Positions 35,426 through 44,852 of a stretch of 64,000 nucleotides of DNA are shown one piece after another. The notes under the pieces were generated by a model, which had not been told where the DNA came from, did no database searches, and saw only the letters and a program-made list of their open reading frames with translations. Position numbers and translations under genes: made by a program. The stretch is from Pseudomonas gingeri (GTDB taxonomy: Bacteria > Pseudomonadota > Gammaproteobacteria > Pseudomonadales > Pseudomonadaceae): the NCBI RefSeq assembly GCF_013386115.1, contig NZ_JACAOR010000001.1:896639-960638 (forward strand). Direction: 5' to 3'. How positions within the stretch are numbered: the first letter of the stretch is position 1; each line of letters opens with the position of its first letter.

Positions 35426-36505
35426 GTGTTGGAACACTCCCTATCTTCCCCCTCCCCTACATCATCGAGACGCTACTTGCGGTGGCTGCTCATTGTCCTT
35501 GTCGCTGCTGTCTGTCTTGCCTTCGTCGCCTATGCAGCGATCCGCTACTGGACCAGCGGGCGCTTCATCGAAGGCACTGACGACGCCTATGTGAAAGCCG
35601 ATTTCTCGGTCATTGCGCCCAGGGTTTGCGGTTACGTAGCCTCGGTCGATGTCGAGGACAATCAGGTGGTCCGGGCCGGTCAGGTAGTGGCCCGGCTCGA
35701 TGACCATGACTTCCAGGCGGCGCTCGCCGCAGCCATTGCCGCACGAGATGCGGCAGCCGCTGCCCTCACCAGCCTGGACGCGGGGATCCGGGAACAATCA
35801 GCCCGCATCGACGAGGCCAACGCCCGGGTTGCCGCCATGGCCGCACAACTGGATATCGCCTCGCTCAACCGTAATCGCTCACGCACCCTCAATGGCATCG
35901 GCTACACCTCGCAGCAGAGCGCCCAGGAGGACGACGCGAAACAACAGATCGCCGTAGCCCAACTGGCGCAGCAACGTGCATCAGCCCGCGCCAGCCAACG
36001 CCGGGTCGAGACACTGACGGCCGATAAAATCGTCGCACAGGCACGATTGCAGCAGGCCGCAGCCGCGCTGCAACAAGCCGAACTGAACGAGACCTACACC
36101 CGAATCATCGCGCCCTTCGACGGAACGGTGGGCTCACGGACTGTTCGTCCCGGCCAATGGGTGCAACCGGGCAGTGCCTTGATGGCTGTCGTGCCGCTGC
36201 AAGCGGTCTATGTCATCGCCAACTTCAAGGAGACACAGTTGGAGAATCTGCGCGAAGGCGATGGAGCACGAATTCACGTGGACAGCTTTGGCCGCGAAGA
36301 CCTCAGCGGGCATGTACAGAGCCTCTCCCCGGCCAGCGGGCTGGAGTTCAGCCTGCTGCCCTCGGACAACGCCACTGGCAACTTCACCAAGATCGTTCAG
36401 CGTATTCCGGTGCGGATCACCCTTGATGTGCCCAGCCAATTGCAAGGCAGGTTGCGTCCGGGCATGTCGGTGCAGGTCGACGTCACGACAGGCCACCAGG
36501 GGTAA
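35426..36505 (+). CDS. HlyD/EmrA-family membrane fusion protein
   Basis: A 359-residue periplasmic adaptor with one N-terminal transmembrane helix (RWLLIVLVAAVCLAFVAYAA), EGTDDAYVKADFSVIAPRV and VARLDDHDFQAAL of the lipoyl-like domain, a long coiled-coil hairpin (about 95-210), and PFDGTVGSRTVRPGQWV. The start is set at the GTG at 35426, 5 bases after GGAG; a TTG at 35429 is also possible. It links the EmrB-type pump to the outer-membrane factor encoded in the same operon. Confidence 0.9.
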   Translation: MLEHSLSSPSPTSSRRYLRWLLIVLVAAVCLAFVAYAAIRYWTSGRFIEGTDDAYVKADFSVIAPRVCGYVASVDVEDNQVVRAGQVVARLDDHDFQAALAAAIAARDAAAAALTSLDAGIREQSARIDEANARVAAMAAQLDIASLNRNRSRTLNGIGYTSQQSAQEDDAKQQIAVAQLAQQRASARASQRRVETLTADKIVAQARLQQAAAALQQAELNETYTRIIAPFDGTVGSRTVRPGQWVQPGSALMAVVPLQAVYVIANFKETQLENLREGDGARIHVDSFGREDLSGHVQSLSPASGLEFSLLPSDNATGNFTKIVQRIPVRITLDVPSQLQGRLRPGMSVQVDVTTGHQG

Positions 36506-36549
36506 GCCGACCATGCCTCATCCACATCTAAAGTACCTGGGAGCATGCC

Positions 36550-38124
36550 ATGACTGTCGCCAGCCGTGACTCGGCCTCACAGGAAGCCTCCAGCCCGCCC
36601 GCCGGTGCCTCGCTGAAAACCTGGATCGCTGTCTGCGGCGCAGCCCTGGGCGCGTTTCTCGCCATCCTCAATATCCAGATCGTCGGCTCTTCATTGGCCG
36701 ACATCCAAGGTGCCATCGGCGCCGGAGCCGACGAAGGCGGTTGGATCACCACGTCCTACCTGGTCGCGGAAATCATTGTCATTCCCATGAGTGGGTGGCT
36801 GACACGTATTTTGTCGATGCGTACCTACCTGATCGGCAGCGCCGTGGCGTTCATCGTCTTTACCGTTGCCTGCGCCTTCACCCATACCCTGGGGCAGATG
36901 ATCGTGATGCGTGCGATCCAGGGGTTCGCCGGAGGGGCGCTGATCCCCCTGGCCTTCTCCATCATCATGACCAGCCTGCCCCGCCATCAATTGGCAATCG
37001 GCATGGCGGTGTACTCACTGGCCGCAGTGCTCGCCCCCTCCATCGGACCGGTGGCCGGCGGCTATTTCAACGATCGGTTCGGCTGGCAATCGATCTTCTA
37101 TATCAGCGTACTGCCAGGCTTGCTCACCGTGGCGATTCTCTGGACCACGATTGCCGCGACGGAGCGCGAATGGCATTTACTCGCCAAAGGAGACTGGTGG
37201 GGCATCCTCACCATGGCAGTCGGCCTGGGCTGCCTGCAAACCGTGTTGGAAGAAGGCAATCGCAAGGACTGGCTGGGCTCGTCCTATATCTTCAATCTGT
37301 CGGTCATCGCCACAGTGTCGCTGATCATCTTCACCGTGATCCAGTTCTGGCGCAAGGAGCCGTTGTTGCATCTGCGCATTCTTGGCCAGCGCAACTTCGG
37401 CCTGGGTACGGTGCTCAACTTTGTGTTTGGCTTCACCATGTACGGCTGGATCTTCACCTTGCCGATGTACCTGGCGAGGTTGCACGGATACAACTCGCGG
37501 CAGATCGGCGCAGTGATGATCTGGCTAGGGCTGCCGCAGCTGTTGTTGATTGCGTTTCTGCCTCGACTGATGCGCCTGATCGATCCGCGCATGCTCGCCG
37601 CACTGGGTTTTCTCCTGTACGGCGTCGGTACCGTGTTCGCCACGCCGCTCTCACCGGACTTCTCCGGAGAACAATTCATGTTCTCCAACATTATCCGCGC
37701 GCTGGCCCAGGTGCTGGTGATGACGCCTCTGGCGGCGCTGGCCACCGGTAATGTCGAACGTCGGTTCGTCGGTTCGGCTGCGGCGATTTTCAACATGATG
37801 CGCAACCTCGGGGGCGCCATCGGCATCGCTTTGCTGCAAACCTTTATCACCCACCGCGAACAATACCACTCCGAAGTCATGACCACGCAGGTCACGCTGT
37901 TTTCCCCGGCCACCAGCGCCCGGCTGCACACCCTGACCGAACACTTCATGAGTATCGCCAGTGCCGATCCGCTCCGAGCCCAGCATCAAGCCTACATGAC
38001 CCTGGGCGAACAGATCAGGACACAGGCCTCGCTGCTGGCCTACGCGGACACCATCTGGCTGCAAGGCACCTGCCTGTTCGCTGCATTCGTGGTGGTGCTG
38101 TTTTTCAAACGTCAGCATGACTGA
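36550..38124 (+). CDS. MFS multidrug efflux pump, DHA2 (EmrB) family
   Basis: A 524-residue inner-membrane protein with about 14 hydrophobic segments, as usual for DHA2. It has LNIQIVGSSLADIQGAIG in helix 1, GWLTRILSMRTYLIG, and the antiporter motif LAPSIGPVAGGYF. With the adaptor before it and the outer-membrane protein after it, it forms a tripartite drug/aromatic-acid efflux system. CTGGGAG lies 6 bases before the start. Confidence 0.92.
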   Translation: MTVASRDSASQEASSPPAGASLKTWIAVCGAALGAFLAILNIQIVGSSLADIQGAIGAGADEGGWITTSYLVAEIIVIPMSGWLTRILSMRTYLIGSAVAFIVFTVACAFTHTLGQMIVMRAIQGFAGGALIPLAFSIIMTSLPRHQLAIGMAVYSLAAVLAPSIGPVAGGYFNDRFGWQSIFYISVLPGLLTVAILWTTIAATEREWHLLAKGDWWGILTMAVGLGCLQTVLEEGNRKDWLGSSYIFNLSVIATVSLIIFTVIQFWRKEPLLHLRILGQRNFGLGTVLNFVFGFTMYGWIFTLPMYLARLHGYNSRQIGAVMIWLGLPQLLLIAFLPRLMRLIDPRMLAALGFLLYGVGTVFATPLSPDFSGEQFMFSNIIRALAQVLVMTPLAALATGNVERRFVGSAAAIFNMMRNLGGAIGIALLQTFITHREQYHSEVMTTQVTLFSPATSARLHTLTEHFMSIASADPLRAQHQAYMTLGEQIRTQASLLAYADTIWLQGTCLFAAFVVVLFFKRQHD

Positions 38125-38158
38125 CGCTGCCTCAATGACTTCGATGGGATTATCCACC

Positions 38159-39619
38159 ATGAGTTTGAAGACCGATAGAAAACTGTCCGTGTGCGTGAGG
38201 CTGCCCCTGGTCGGCGCAATGCTGCTGGGCGGCTGCGCCGCGGGCCCGGACTTTCAGCCGCCCCAGACGCCTGCGACAGCGACGTACCTGGCAACACAAC
38301 CGCGGCGCATTGGCACGCAGACGCTGCACGACACCCGCGCGGTGGGCTGGGGTTGGTGGCGCCCCTTCGGCAGCGTCGAGCTCAACGACAGCGTCGAGCA
38401 CGCCTTGCAAGGCAACCTGGATATCCAGGCCGCTCGTGCTCACCTGGAACGTGCGGCCTATATCACGCAAAGCGTGGCGGGGCGCGCAAAACCGCAGGTG
38501 GATACCAACGCCGGCATCGGCAGAACCCGCATCGGGGCTGCCGAGCTGGGTCCGGACTACCGCCAGACACCGACCTTCAGCGCTTACTCGGCGGGGCTGG
38601 CAGCCACCTTTGATCTCGACTTCTTTGGTGCGATCAAACGCACCGTCGAGCAGCATCAGGCACAGGAAATCCTGGCCAGCAACGAATTGGATGCGGTGAT
38701 GCTCAATGTCAGCGCGCAGGTCGTCTATCAATCGATTCGAGCGGCTTCAGCCACCTCCAGGCTCCGCATTATCAACACGTTGCTGGAGATCGAGCGCGAC
38801 CGACTGACACTGATGCAACAGGCGATGCTCAGCGGCGTGGCCACCCAGGACGAGCTTGATCGCCAGTCGCGCCTGATCGCCGACACCGCAGGGCAAGTGC
38901 CTCTACTCCAGCAAGAGCGAGCACAGGCACAAAACGCACTGGCCGTGTTGTCCGGAGCACTACCGGCCCCAGAACACTCCAACGAATTGGCCCTGGAGGA
39001 TTTGGTATTACCGGCTGATTTACCACTGACCCTTCCCTCGGCACTGGCCAGCCAGCGCCCGGACATCCTTGCCGCCCAGGCTCACTTACATGCCGCCAGC
39101 GCCAGCGTGGGCATCGCCACCGCGAATCGTTATCCGCACATCGAGTTGCGCGCAGCATTGAGTGAACAGGGTGTTTTTTCCGGGCCGGCAGGTCTCGCCT
39201 GGAATGCCATTGGCGGGCTAACGGCGCCGCTGTTCGATGGCGGCAGTTTGCACGCGGCCCAATACGCCGCCAAGGCTGACTATGCAGCCGCCCAGGCGGA
39301 CTACCAGCAGGTGGTGATCAAGGCCTTCGGACAGGTGGCCGACAGCCTTCAGGCGCTGACCCACGATGTTGCGCTCAGTGAGGCGAGCGACACCGCGCTG
39401 ACCTCGGCCGCAACCTCCCTGGCACGTACGGAAAAAGCCTATTCGGCGGGCGGTGCCAGCCAACTGCAACGCCTGGACGCGCAGCGGGAGTGGCAGTCAC
39501 GGTGTTACCAGAACGTCGGAGTGCGAGCACAACAGTTAGCCGACAGCGCCGTCTTGATCGTCAGTACCGCCGGTTCGATCACCCAGGCGCCCCTCCCCAA
39601 GACACATCAGCCCCGTTGA
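38159..39619 (+). CDS. Outer-membrane efflux lipoprotein, OprM/NodT family
   Basis: A 486-residue RND/MFS outer-membrane factor. Its signal MSLKTDRKLSV...VGAMLLGGC gives Cys26 as lipidation site, followed by AAGPDFQPPQTP, the family's mature start. Two repeated coiled-coil/beta segments (about 60-250 and 270-470) are present. In-frame ATGs at 38117, 38135 and 38144 would extend the signal unnaturally; 38117 would overlap the pump gene. It is the exit duct for the pump encoded upstream. Confidence 0.9.
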   Translation: MSLKTDRKLSVCVRLPLVGAMLLGGCAAGPDFQPPQTPATATYLATQPRRIGTQTLHDTRAVGWGWWRPFGSVELNDSVEHALQGNLDIQAARAHLERAAYITQSVAGRAKPQVDTNAGIGRTRIGAAELGPDYRQTPTFSAYSAGLAATFDLDFFGAIKRTVEQHQAQEILASNELDAVMLNVSAQVVYQSIRAASATSRLRIINTLLEIERDRLTLMQQAMLSGVATQDELDRQSRLIADTAGQVPLLQQERAQAQNALAVLSGALPAPEHSNELALEDLVLPADLPLTLPSALASQRPDILAAQAHLHAASASVGIATANRYPHIELRAALSEQGVFSGPAGLAWNAIGGLTAPLFDGGSLHAAQYAAKADYAAAQADYQQVVIKAFGQVADSLQALTHDVALSEASDTALTSAATSLARTEKAYSAGGASQLQRLDAQREWQSRCYQNVGVRAQQLADSAVLIVSTAGSITQAPLPKTHQPR

Positions 39620-39628
39620 TCGGCTGAT

Positions 39629-39652
39629 CGCCAGGGCTGGAGCGCCCTGGCG
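39629..39652 (+). terminator. Terminator-like hairpin after the efflux operon
   Basis: CGCCAGGGC pairs with GCCCTGGCG around a six-base loop, followed by GGTTTC. It is located 10 bases after the outer-membrane protein's stop and faces the convergent GMC gene. Confidence 0.6.
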
Positions 39653-39667
39653 GGTTTCATGAGCCCG

Positions 39668-41317
39668 TCAGCCCATCATCGATGCGATGTGCTCGGCGGC
39701 CGCAATGGTGGTCACGTTGGTGGCCGCCGACATGGCGTCCGGGAAAATCGATGCATCCACGACCCGCAGTCCGGTGATGCCATGCACACGCCCCTGCAGG
39801 TCCACAACCGCCGCTGGATCGCTGGCCAGCCCCATAGGTGCGGTACCGGCCGGGTGCTCGTAGCTGTCCAGCGTGGCCTTGATGGCAGCGAGTATCTCCT
39901 CATCACTGCGGGCGTCCTCGCCCGGCATCAGTTCGCTGGCGATCATCTCGCTCAGCGGAGGCCGCTGGGCAATCCGACGCGACAGCTTGACCCCCTCAAG
40001 CAAGCGCTGGCGATCATGCTCCTGGGCCAGGAAGTTAAGATCGATACGCGGCGCGGCTGACGGGTCTAGGCTGTCCAGCCAAAATTTGCCACGTGACAAG
40101 GGCCGTGTCAGGGCGACGGCCAGCACAAACCCCGCCCCGGTAGGACTCTTGTCCTGAGGAAAAAGGTGCGTCGCGGTGATATGCAGGTCCAACTCTCCCC
40201 GAGCAGCCGTCGAGCTGTGCGTCCAGAGAAACGCACCAATCGCCGGCGATTGCGCACCGAGCTTTTCCGGACGAGCGGCATAGGCGTTGTAGTAGAACGG
40301 ATGGTCAACCAGGTTCTGTCCCACGGGCAGGTCCACCAACACCGGCAAGCCCAGACGCCGGGAATGGTCCGCAGGCGCGATACCGGAGCGCATGAGCACG
40401 GCAGCGCTGCCATAGACGCCAGCAGACAGAACGACTTCATGACCGCGATAAGACGCTCCGTTGGCCAACTTGATGCCGTTTGCACGTTTGTTGTCGAACA
40501 ACACCTTATCCACCAGGCCATCCGAGATGATGGTCAGGTTGGGTCGGGTGCGCACGGCGCTGGTCAGGTAAGCCATCCCGGTATTGATACGCTCGCCGTT
40601 GACGACGTTCATGGCATAAGGGCCGACCCCGTTGGCCTCCTCCCCATCAAAGTCAGCAATTGCCTTGAATCCTGATGCGACTGTTGAATCGATAAAAGCA
40701 CGTTGCATCGGGGTGACATCGGCACGGGCCAACTGATGGACCGGCAACGGCCCCTTCGCGCCATGCCGGCCTGTCGCACCGCCACTGTGGGCCTCAAGCT
40801 TGATAAAGGCGGGAAGCATGTCCTCGTAGCTCCAGCCCGGGAGGTTCCAGCGGGCGAAATCTTCAGGTCGGGACCTGACGGCCACGGCGCCATTGATCGC
40901 GGAGCTTCCGCCCACAACCTTGCCGCGGATGGCCAGGATCGGATGGCCGACATAGCCCGGCTCGGTCTTGTAGCCCCACTCGAAGCGCGGATCCAGGTTC
41001 GCGCCCACTGTGTCCGACTTCACCAGTTCCTTGGGATAGCGATCGGGCGCATAGTTGTTGCCCGCTTCAAGCAACAACACCCGGCGCCTGGGGTTCTCAC
41101 TTAAACGCGCAGCCAGGACCGCGCCTGCCGATCCCGCCCCGACGATGATCACATCGAACGGCGCCTCCCCCTGTCCCTTGCCGGCGGGCTTGTTGTCCGC
41201 ATAGGCATCACAACCAATACCCAGGCCCGCACCGACCAGGGTTGCGGCGGACAGCGCCAGCGTCTGGCCAAGGACTTTTCTTCGACCAGGATTGATCAAA
41301 TCGCTTGAGTCACTCAT
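39668..41317 (-). CDS. GMC-family FAD oxidoreductase with Tat-like signal
   Basis: A 549-residue GMC oxidoreductase. The N-terminus has twin arginines (NPGRRKVLGQTLALSAATLV), a Tat-like export signal. Then come VGAGSAGAVLAARLSE (FAD), the GMC blocks GGSSAINGAVAVR and LSAGVYGSAAVLMRSGI, and the C-terminal YEHPAGTAPMG with catalytic His and ATNVTTIAAAEHIA. It would oxidise an alcohol in the periplasm. It is divergent from a LysR gene 220 bases away. Confidence 0.9.
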   Translation of the reverse strand: MSDSSDLINPGRRKVLGQTLALSAATLVGAGLGIGCDAYADNKPAGKGQGEAPFDVIIVGAGSAGAVLAARLSENPRRRVLLLEAGNNYAPDRYPKELVKSDTVGANLDPRFEWGYKTEPGYVGHPILAIRGKVVGGSSAINGAVAVRSRPEDFARWNLPGWSYEDMLPAFIKLEAHSGGATGRHGAKGPLPVHQLARADVTPMQRAFIDSTVASGFKAIADFDGEEANGVGPYAMNVVNGERINTGMAYLTSAVRTRPNLTIISDGLVDKVLFDNKRANGIKLANGASYRGHEVVLSAGVYGSAAVLMRSGIAPADHSRRLGLPVLVDLPVGQNLVDHPFYYNAYAARPEKLGAQSPAIGAFLWTHSSTAARGELDLHITATHLFPQDKSPTGAGFVLAVALTRPLSRGKFWLDSLDPSAAPRIDLNFLAQEHDRQRLLEGVKLSRRIAQRPPLSEMIASELMPGEDARSDEEILAAIKATLDSYEHPAGTAPMGLASDPAAVVDLQGRVHGITGLRVVDASIFPDAMSAATNVTTIAAAEHIASMMG

Positions 41318-41537
41318 GAAACCACCTCGTTAAGTCAGCTTTTCCGGGAATAATCAAGGCGGAATCTAGGCGCGACCGGCTATCGGAAACAGGCAGTAAA
41401 AATCGATCCGGCGTTCGGCTTTTAAGAACCATCCCGGGGCAGACCGAACAGAAGGTCATGGCATAGACTGATACGTTTAAGGCCCTGCTCCCATCGGGGC
41501 CCGCGTTGTCAGGCCATCCGAATAAAGGGCTCAGGAT

Positions 41538-42482
41538 TTGAACAAGCTGGTCGAAATGAGCACGTTCGTGGCGGTGGTCGATGCCGGCAGCCTGGCAACC
41601 GCCGCACGCGCGCTGGGCACAAGCAAATCCGTGGTGAGTACTCGACTCGCCGCACTGGAGTCGCGCTTGAAGGTCGCGTTGTTCAGCCGCGACCGGCAGT
41701 TGCACGTCAACGAGGCGGGCCTGCGCTTCTACGAGCACTGCGTCAGCATCCTGGATGATGTCGCCAGTGCCGAAGACAGCCTGCAATCCTCCTGCGCCGG
41801 TTTCAGTGGCCATCTGCGAATTGCCACACCCATGGTGTTGGGGCTTCGCTATCTGTCCCCGATCCTGACCGAATTCGCCGTGACCCATCCCGACCTGCAC
41901 CTGGATATTCGGGCCAGTGACGACTTCGTCAATCCGTTGGACGAAAGCTTCGACCTGATCATTCGTGCAGGGCGAATCCCGGATGGCGCAGTCGTCGCCA
42001 AACCGTTGCTGCCCAACCGCCATGTCATCTGCGCCAGCCCACAGTACCTGGCCAAACGTGGAGTGCCCCTGCATCCCAGCGACCTGAGCGATCACGACGG
42101 ACTGTTCTACAGCCTGGGACAAAACGACCGTTTCTGGAATTTGCCCGTGAGCGATGAACTGCAGCGATTCGCTATTCACTCCAGATTGCGAAGTGACAGC
42201 GGCTTCCAGTTGCTTGATGCCGCAAAGGCCGGATTGGGAATCACCATCATGCCAACCTTTATCGTGGCCGATGCCATCGTGGCCGGTGAGCTCGTGATCG
42301 TCCTGGAGGATTACGCGCCAAAGGACAGCATGATCTCGGTCATTTTCAAACCATCGAAACGTGGCTCGAAAAAAATCAATGCACTCGTCGAGTTGCTCAA
42401 GGTGCGCCTCGGCAATCCGGCGACCTGGGATCTGGCGATCGAATCGGTATGTGATGCACAGCAGGTCCTGTCGGCGACATGA
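41538..42482 (+). CDS. LysR-family transcriptional regulator
   Basis: A 314-residue LysR protein. The N-terminal HTH reads SLATAARALGTSKSVVSTRL and the effector domain contains LRIATPMVLGLRYLSPIL. The start is a TTG at 41538 (AAAGGG 8 bases upstream); the next ATG, at 41559, would cut the first helix. It is divergent from the GMC oxidoreductase gene, which it probably regulates. Confidence 0.85.
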   Translation: MNKLVEMSTFVAVVDAGSLATAARALGTSKSVVSTRLAALESRLKVALFSRDRQLHVNEAGLRFYEHCVSILDDVASAEDSLQSSCAGFSGHLRIATPMVLGLRYLSPILTEFAVTHPDLHLDIRASDDFVNPLDESFDLIIRAGRIPDGAVVAKPLLPNRHVICASPQYLAKRGVPLHPSDLSDHDGLFYSLGQNDRFWNLPVSDELQRFAIHSRLRSDSGFQLLDAAKAGLGITIMPTFIVADAIVAGELVIVLEDYAPKDSMISVIFKPSKRGSKKINALVELLKVRLGNPATWDLAIESVCDAQQVLSAT

Positions 42483-42589
42483 GCAGCCCCCCCTGTACAG
42501 ATGACGGCTTCGATTCGATTGGGGTCTTCAGAAAGCGCTGGCAGCGCACCGCTATGGAGACTCAGTCGCACACGTGGCGAGGGCGATAC

Positions 42590-42758
42590 GGATGATCCTG
42601 GGCGCTGGAAGCTGCCCATTATCTTCAGGCTCTATGCCGATCCCTCCCTGCGCACCTTGCAGTTGAAGCGGGACCTGCCCGGCATCTCGCAGAAAATGCT
42701 GACGCAGCATCTGCGCGAGCTGGCAGAGGATGGCCTGATGAGAGCTGCGATGCGCCAG
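42590..42758 (+). pseudogene. HxlR-family regulator fragment
   Basis: Within an open frame at 42501-42848, residues 34-80 read GRWKLPIIFRLYADPSLRT and LPGISQKMLTQHLRELAEDG, the winged-helix core of HxlR regulators. The upstream conserved cysteine region and the downstream wing are missing. After LMRA the frame runs into the antisense of an SDR fragment, so this is a truncated gene, not a short HxlR protein. Confidence 0.75.
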
Positions 42759-42761
42759 GAA

Positions 42762-42960
42762 TCAGAGCATGGGAGACAAGCCACCATCGACCCGCAAATT
42801 GATGCCGGTGATGTACCCGGCGAGCGGGCTGCGGAGGAATGCGAGTAACTTGCGTACATACCTTCCCCTTGGAAGGCGCATGTCATGCCTCAGATGCGAC
42901 TCAACCCTTTCCTTGTCCATGCGTAACTCCTTGTATGGTTTGAGTGCCATACCAGAAACA
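42762..42960 (-). pseudogene. C-terminal fragment of a short-chain dehydrogenase
   Basis: Reading leftward, the frame gives KLLAFLRSPLAGYITGINLR followed by VDGGLSPML and a stop, the typical SDR C-terminus. About 15-30 residues before it still look SDR-like (MDKERVESHLRHDM), but the glycine motif and active site are absent. It abuts and overlaps in antisense the HxlR fragment. The stretch 42961-43191 holds nothing recognisable. Confidence 0.7.
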
Positions 42961-43191
42961 CAGCTCGAAACGAGAAAGAAGTGAAAAATGGCCATTGGCC
43001 ACATCACAGAGCTTAGCAGCGTATTCGTGAGTCCCTATGGGTCGACAGCAGACGGCCCTCAAGCCTGGCCTCCCGTTTGTGGATCAGGTCGTACCCTCTA
43101 ACCCAATCACCGGTTGCGGATAACGCAGCCTCTTTTTCCCGTGCCCTCGAAGAAACGCACGGCAGCAACCAAGCGCCGCCGTGCGCCAGGA

Positions 43192-43815
43192 TCATTTGGC
43201 CTGGAAGTCGAAGTTCCACAGCCCATGCTCCCGGGTCAGGATGACATCCACCTCCGTGGCGGTGATGGGTAGGACGTACTGGGTCGTATCAGAGAAGTTC
43301 TGCACGATATAGGTCTGCCCAACCCTCGGTGGTGTCGCCACCATGAAGTAGAAGTTCGGCAAGTATTCGAAGCTCACTGTCATCATTACATCCACCTTGG
43401 GCATGGTCACCACCGGGCTTCCGTTGACGTACCAGTTGCAGTCAAACTGGAAGTAGGGGTTGGTCTTGTTGATTACCCCGCACTGCTGGGGGGTCAGTTT
43501 CTCCATCGCCAGCGAGGTCGGGGCCGGTTGCAAAAGCGGCGACAATCCGTTCGGACTGATCGCCTGCAACAGCGCGCCAGGAGTCATAACCCGGCGCTCC
43601 GAGACAATCCTCTTGTCATCCCTTCCGCCGAATGTAGTCACATCGGTTTCGATGATCGCCTCGTAGTTGAACGATTCGGTAGCGCCCGGCGCCCCCTCCA
43701 GTACCTGCCAAGCATGAATCTGGTAGTCGCGCTGCGGTTGTTGCGGCTTGAGGAAGACCAATACAGTCCGGCCTTCCATGTCGTCGACAGCGAAGTTCAC
43801 GTTAAAAATGGTCAT
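43192..43815 (-). CDS. Conserved hypothetical beta-rich protein
   Basis: A 207-residue soluble protein with no signal peptide, strongly beta-like (NVNFAVDDMEGRTVLVFL, DYQIHAWQVLEG, YFQFDCNWYVNGSP, DVDVILTREHGLW split over the sequence). GAGAGGG precedes the ATG. It stands between gene fragments and an ICE remnant, and has no partner on its strand. I do not recognise the family; a ligand-binding beta-sandwich is only a guess. Confidence 0.7.
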   Translation of the reverse strand: MTIFNVNFAVDDMEGRTVLVFLKPQQPQRDYQIHAWQVLEGAPGATESFNYEAIIETDVTTFGGRDDKRIVSERRVMTPGALLQAISPNGLSPLLQPAPTSLAMEKLTPQQCGVINKTNPYFQFDCNWYVNGSPVVTMPKVDVMMTVSFEYLPNFYFMVATPPRVGQTYIVQNFSDTTQYVLPITATEVDVILTREHGLWNFDFQAK

Positions 43816-43861
43816 GGTCCCTCTCTTTTTATTCCGTTGGTTGGACTTTCCTCTGTACTGT

Positions 43862-44063
43862 AGAACAGTTCAGTCACTGAGATTTTCAGCCAGAAAGGCC
43901 ACCAGTTCCATGGGGCTGCGGCTGTTGATCACGTTGTAGATCAGGTCGCGCTGCCCCGCGGCAGCTTCTTCACGCAGCTCTTGGCGGAGGCCCGCACGGC
44001 TTCGTCCGTACCGTGGATACGGGCGGCCAGTAGCAGGATGAGGACAGCGTCGGTGAGGTTCAT
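43862..44063 (-). pseudogene. Small ICE-associated gene with apparent frameshift
   Basis: From an ATG at 44063 the frame reads MNLTDAVLILLLAARIHGTD then EAVRASAK. It then shifts: one frame hits a stop, while the neighbouring frame continues EEAAAGQRDLIYNVINSR and PMELVAFLAENLSD to a stop. One missing base near 43980 would join them into about 65 residues. Position beside TraG-like genes suggests an ICE accessory gene. The frameshift could also be a sequencing error. Confidence 0.55.
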
Positions 44064-44289
44064 GAATCAGTGGCTCGGTCGATCTGGACGAGAGGCTATC
44101 GGCGCCCTCGGGGTTTTCTCCAAAGGCCGGGCGGATCGTCCCTCGGTCGGCAGGCGGGATCAGCGCAGAAGCTGAACCAACTATTGCGCAATCACCATAA
44201 GCAAAAGCTCCCTTTGCATATCAGTTTTCCGGCTGTGATCCTGCGACGTCTTGAGGAGGATTCGAGGCTTCTTTCTCAGGAGCCACGCC

Positions 44290-44505
44290 ATGCCTCTACC
44301 CTGCTTTCAACTCTCGATCTCCACTGTTGCTGTTGCATCGATGAAGAGGGTCTGGTCGCCGGCCAGCGTCATCAAGCGCTGTTCTGCCCTCCTCGTACCG
44401 ACCTTCAGCGCTGCATTCAATTCGCCATTTGAGGTCGCCGGCCAGCGCTCGCTGACTGCCGACTATTGCCATGTCTCGCTCGCGTGCAAGCAGGCGGTGA
44501 AATGA
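44290..44505 (+). CDS. Small ORF preceding the ICE membrane genes
   Basis: This 71-codon frame starts 9 bases after AGGAG and ends in an ATGA overlap with the next gene. The product (MPLPCFQLSISTVAVAS..., ending SLACKQAVK) has a weakly hydrophobic N-terminus. It might be the degraded end of an ICE gene that normally comes before these membrane proteins. Coding status is doubtful. The remaining sequence 44064-44289 shows nothing else. Confidence 0.35.
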   Translation: MPLPCFQLSISTVAVASMKRVWSPASVIKRCSALLVPTFSAAFNSPFEVAGQRSLTADYCHVSLACKQAVK

Positions 44506-44852
44506 TGATCACACGCCAATATGTGCAATTGCTCGGGCTGATTCTCTTCGGGCCGATGGTGTTCGCCCTGCTGGCCCTCCTCGTCGCCACCCTCATGAAC
44601 GTGGGTGGCCTTTCCCTGATGCATCTCACCGCCTGGCAGGGGTGGCAAGTGGATACCTACTGGCACTTCCTGGTTTCACGCCTCACGTTGTACGGCCTGG
44701 GCGTGTTGGGATGGATGCGCTTTCGCAAGAAGCTGCTCAGGGCTCAGCCGGCCTTTCTCAAGGGGCTGAGACGATCCGAAAAGGCCGTTGCTCTGGCGCT
44801 GCTAGTGGTGGAGATACTGCGGGCGTACGTCCAGTGGGACGTCCTGACATGA
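44502..44852 (+). CDS. ICE-associated small membrane protein
   Basis: A 116-residue protein (ATG at 44502 or 44505) with about three hydrophobic segments: GLILFGPMVFALLALLVATL, FLVSRLTLYGLGVLGWM, and VALALLVVEILRAYV. It is coupled by an ATGA overlap to the TraG-N protein. In PFGI-1/PAGI-type elements a small membrane protein sits in this position in the conjugation gene block. Exact role unknown. Confidence 0.7.
   Translation: MMITRQYVQLLGLILFGPMVFALLALLVATLMNVGGLSLMHLTAWQGWQVDTYWHFLVSRLTLYGLGVLGWMRFRKKLLRAQPAFLKGLRRSEKAVALALLVVEILRAYVQWDVLT

Noticed and set aside
36741..37751. 336-codon plus-strand frame inside the EmrB-type gene
   Set aside because: Out-of-frame shadow of a 14-helix transporter with its motifs intact.
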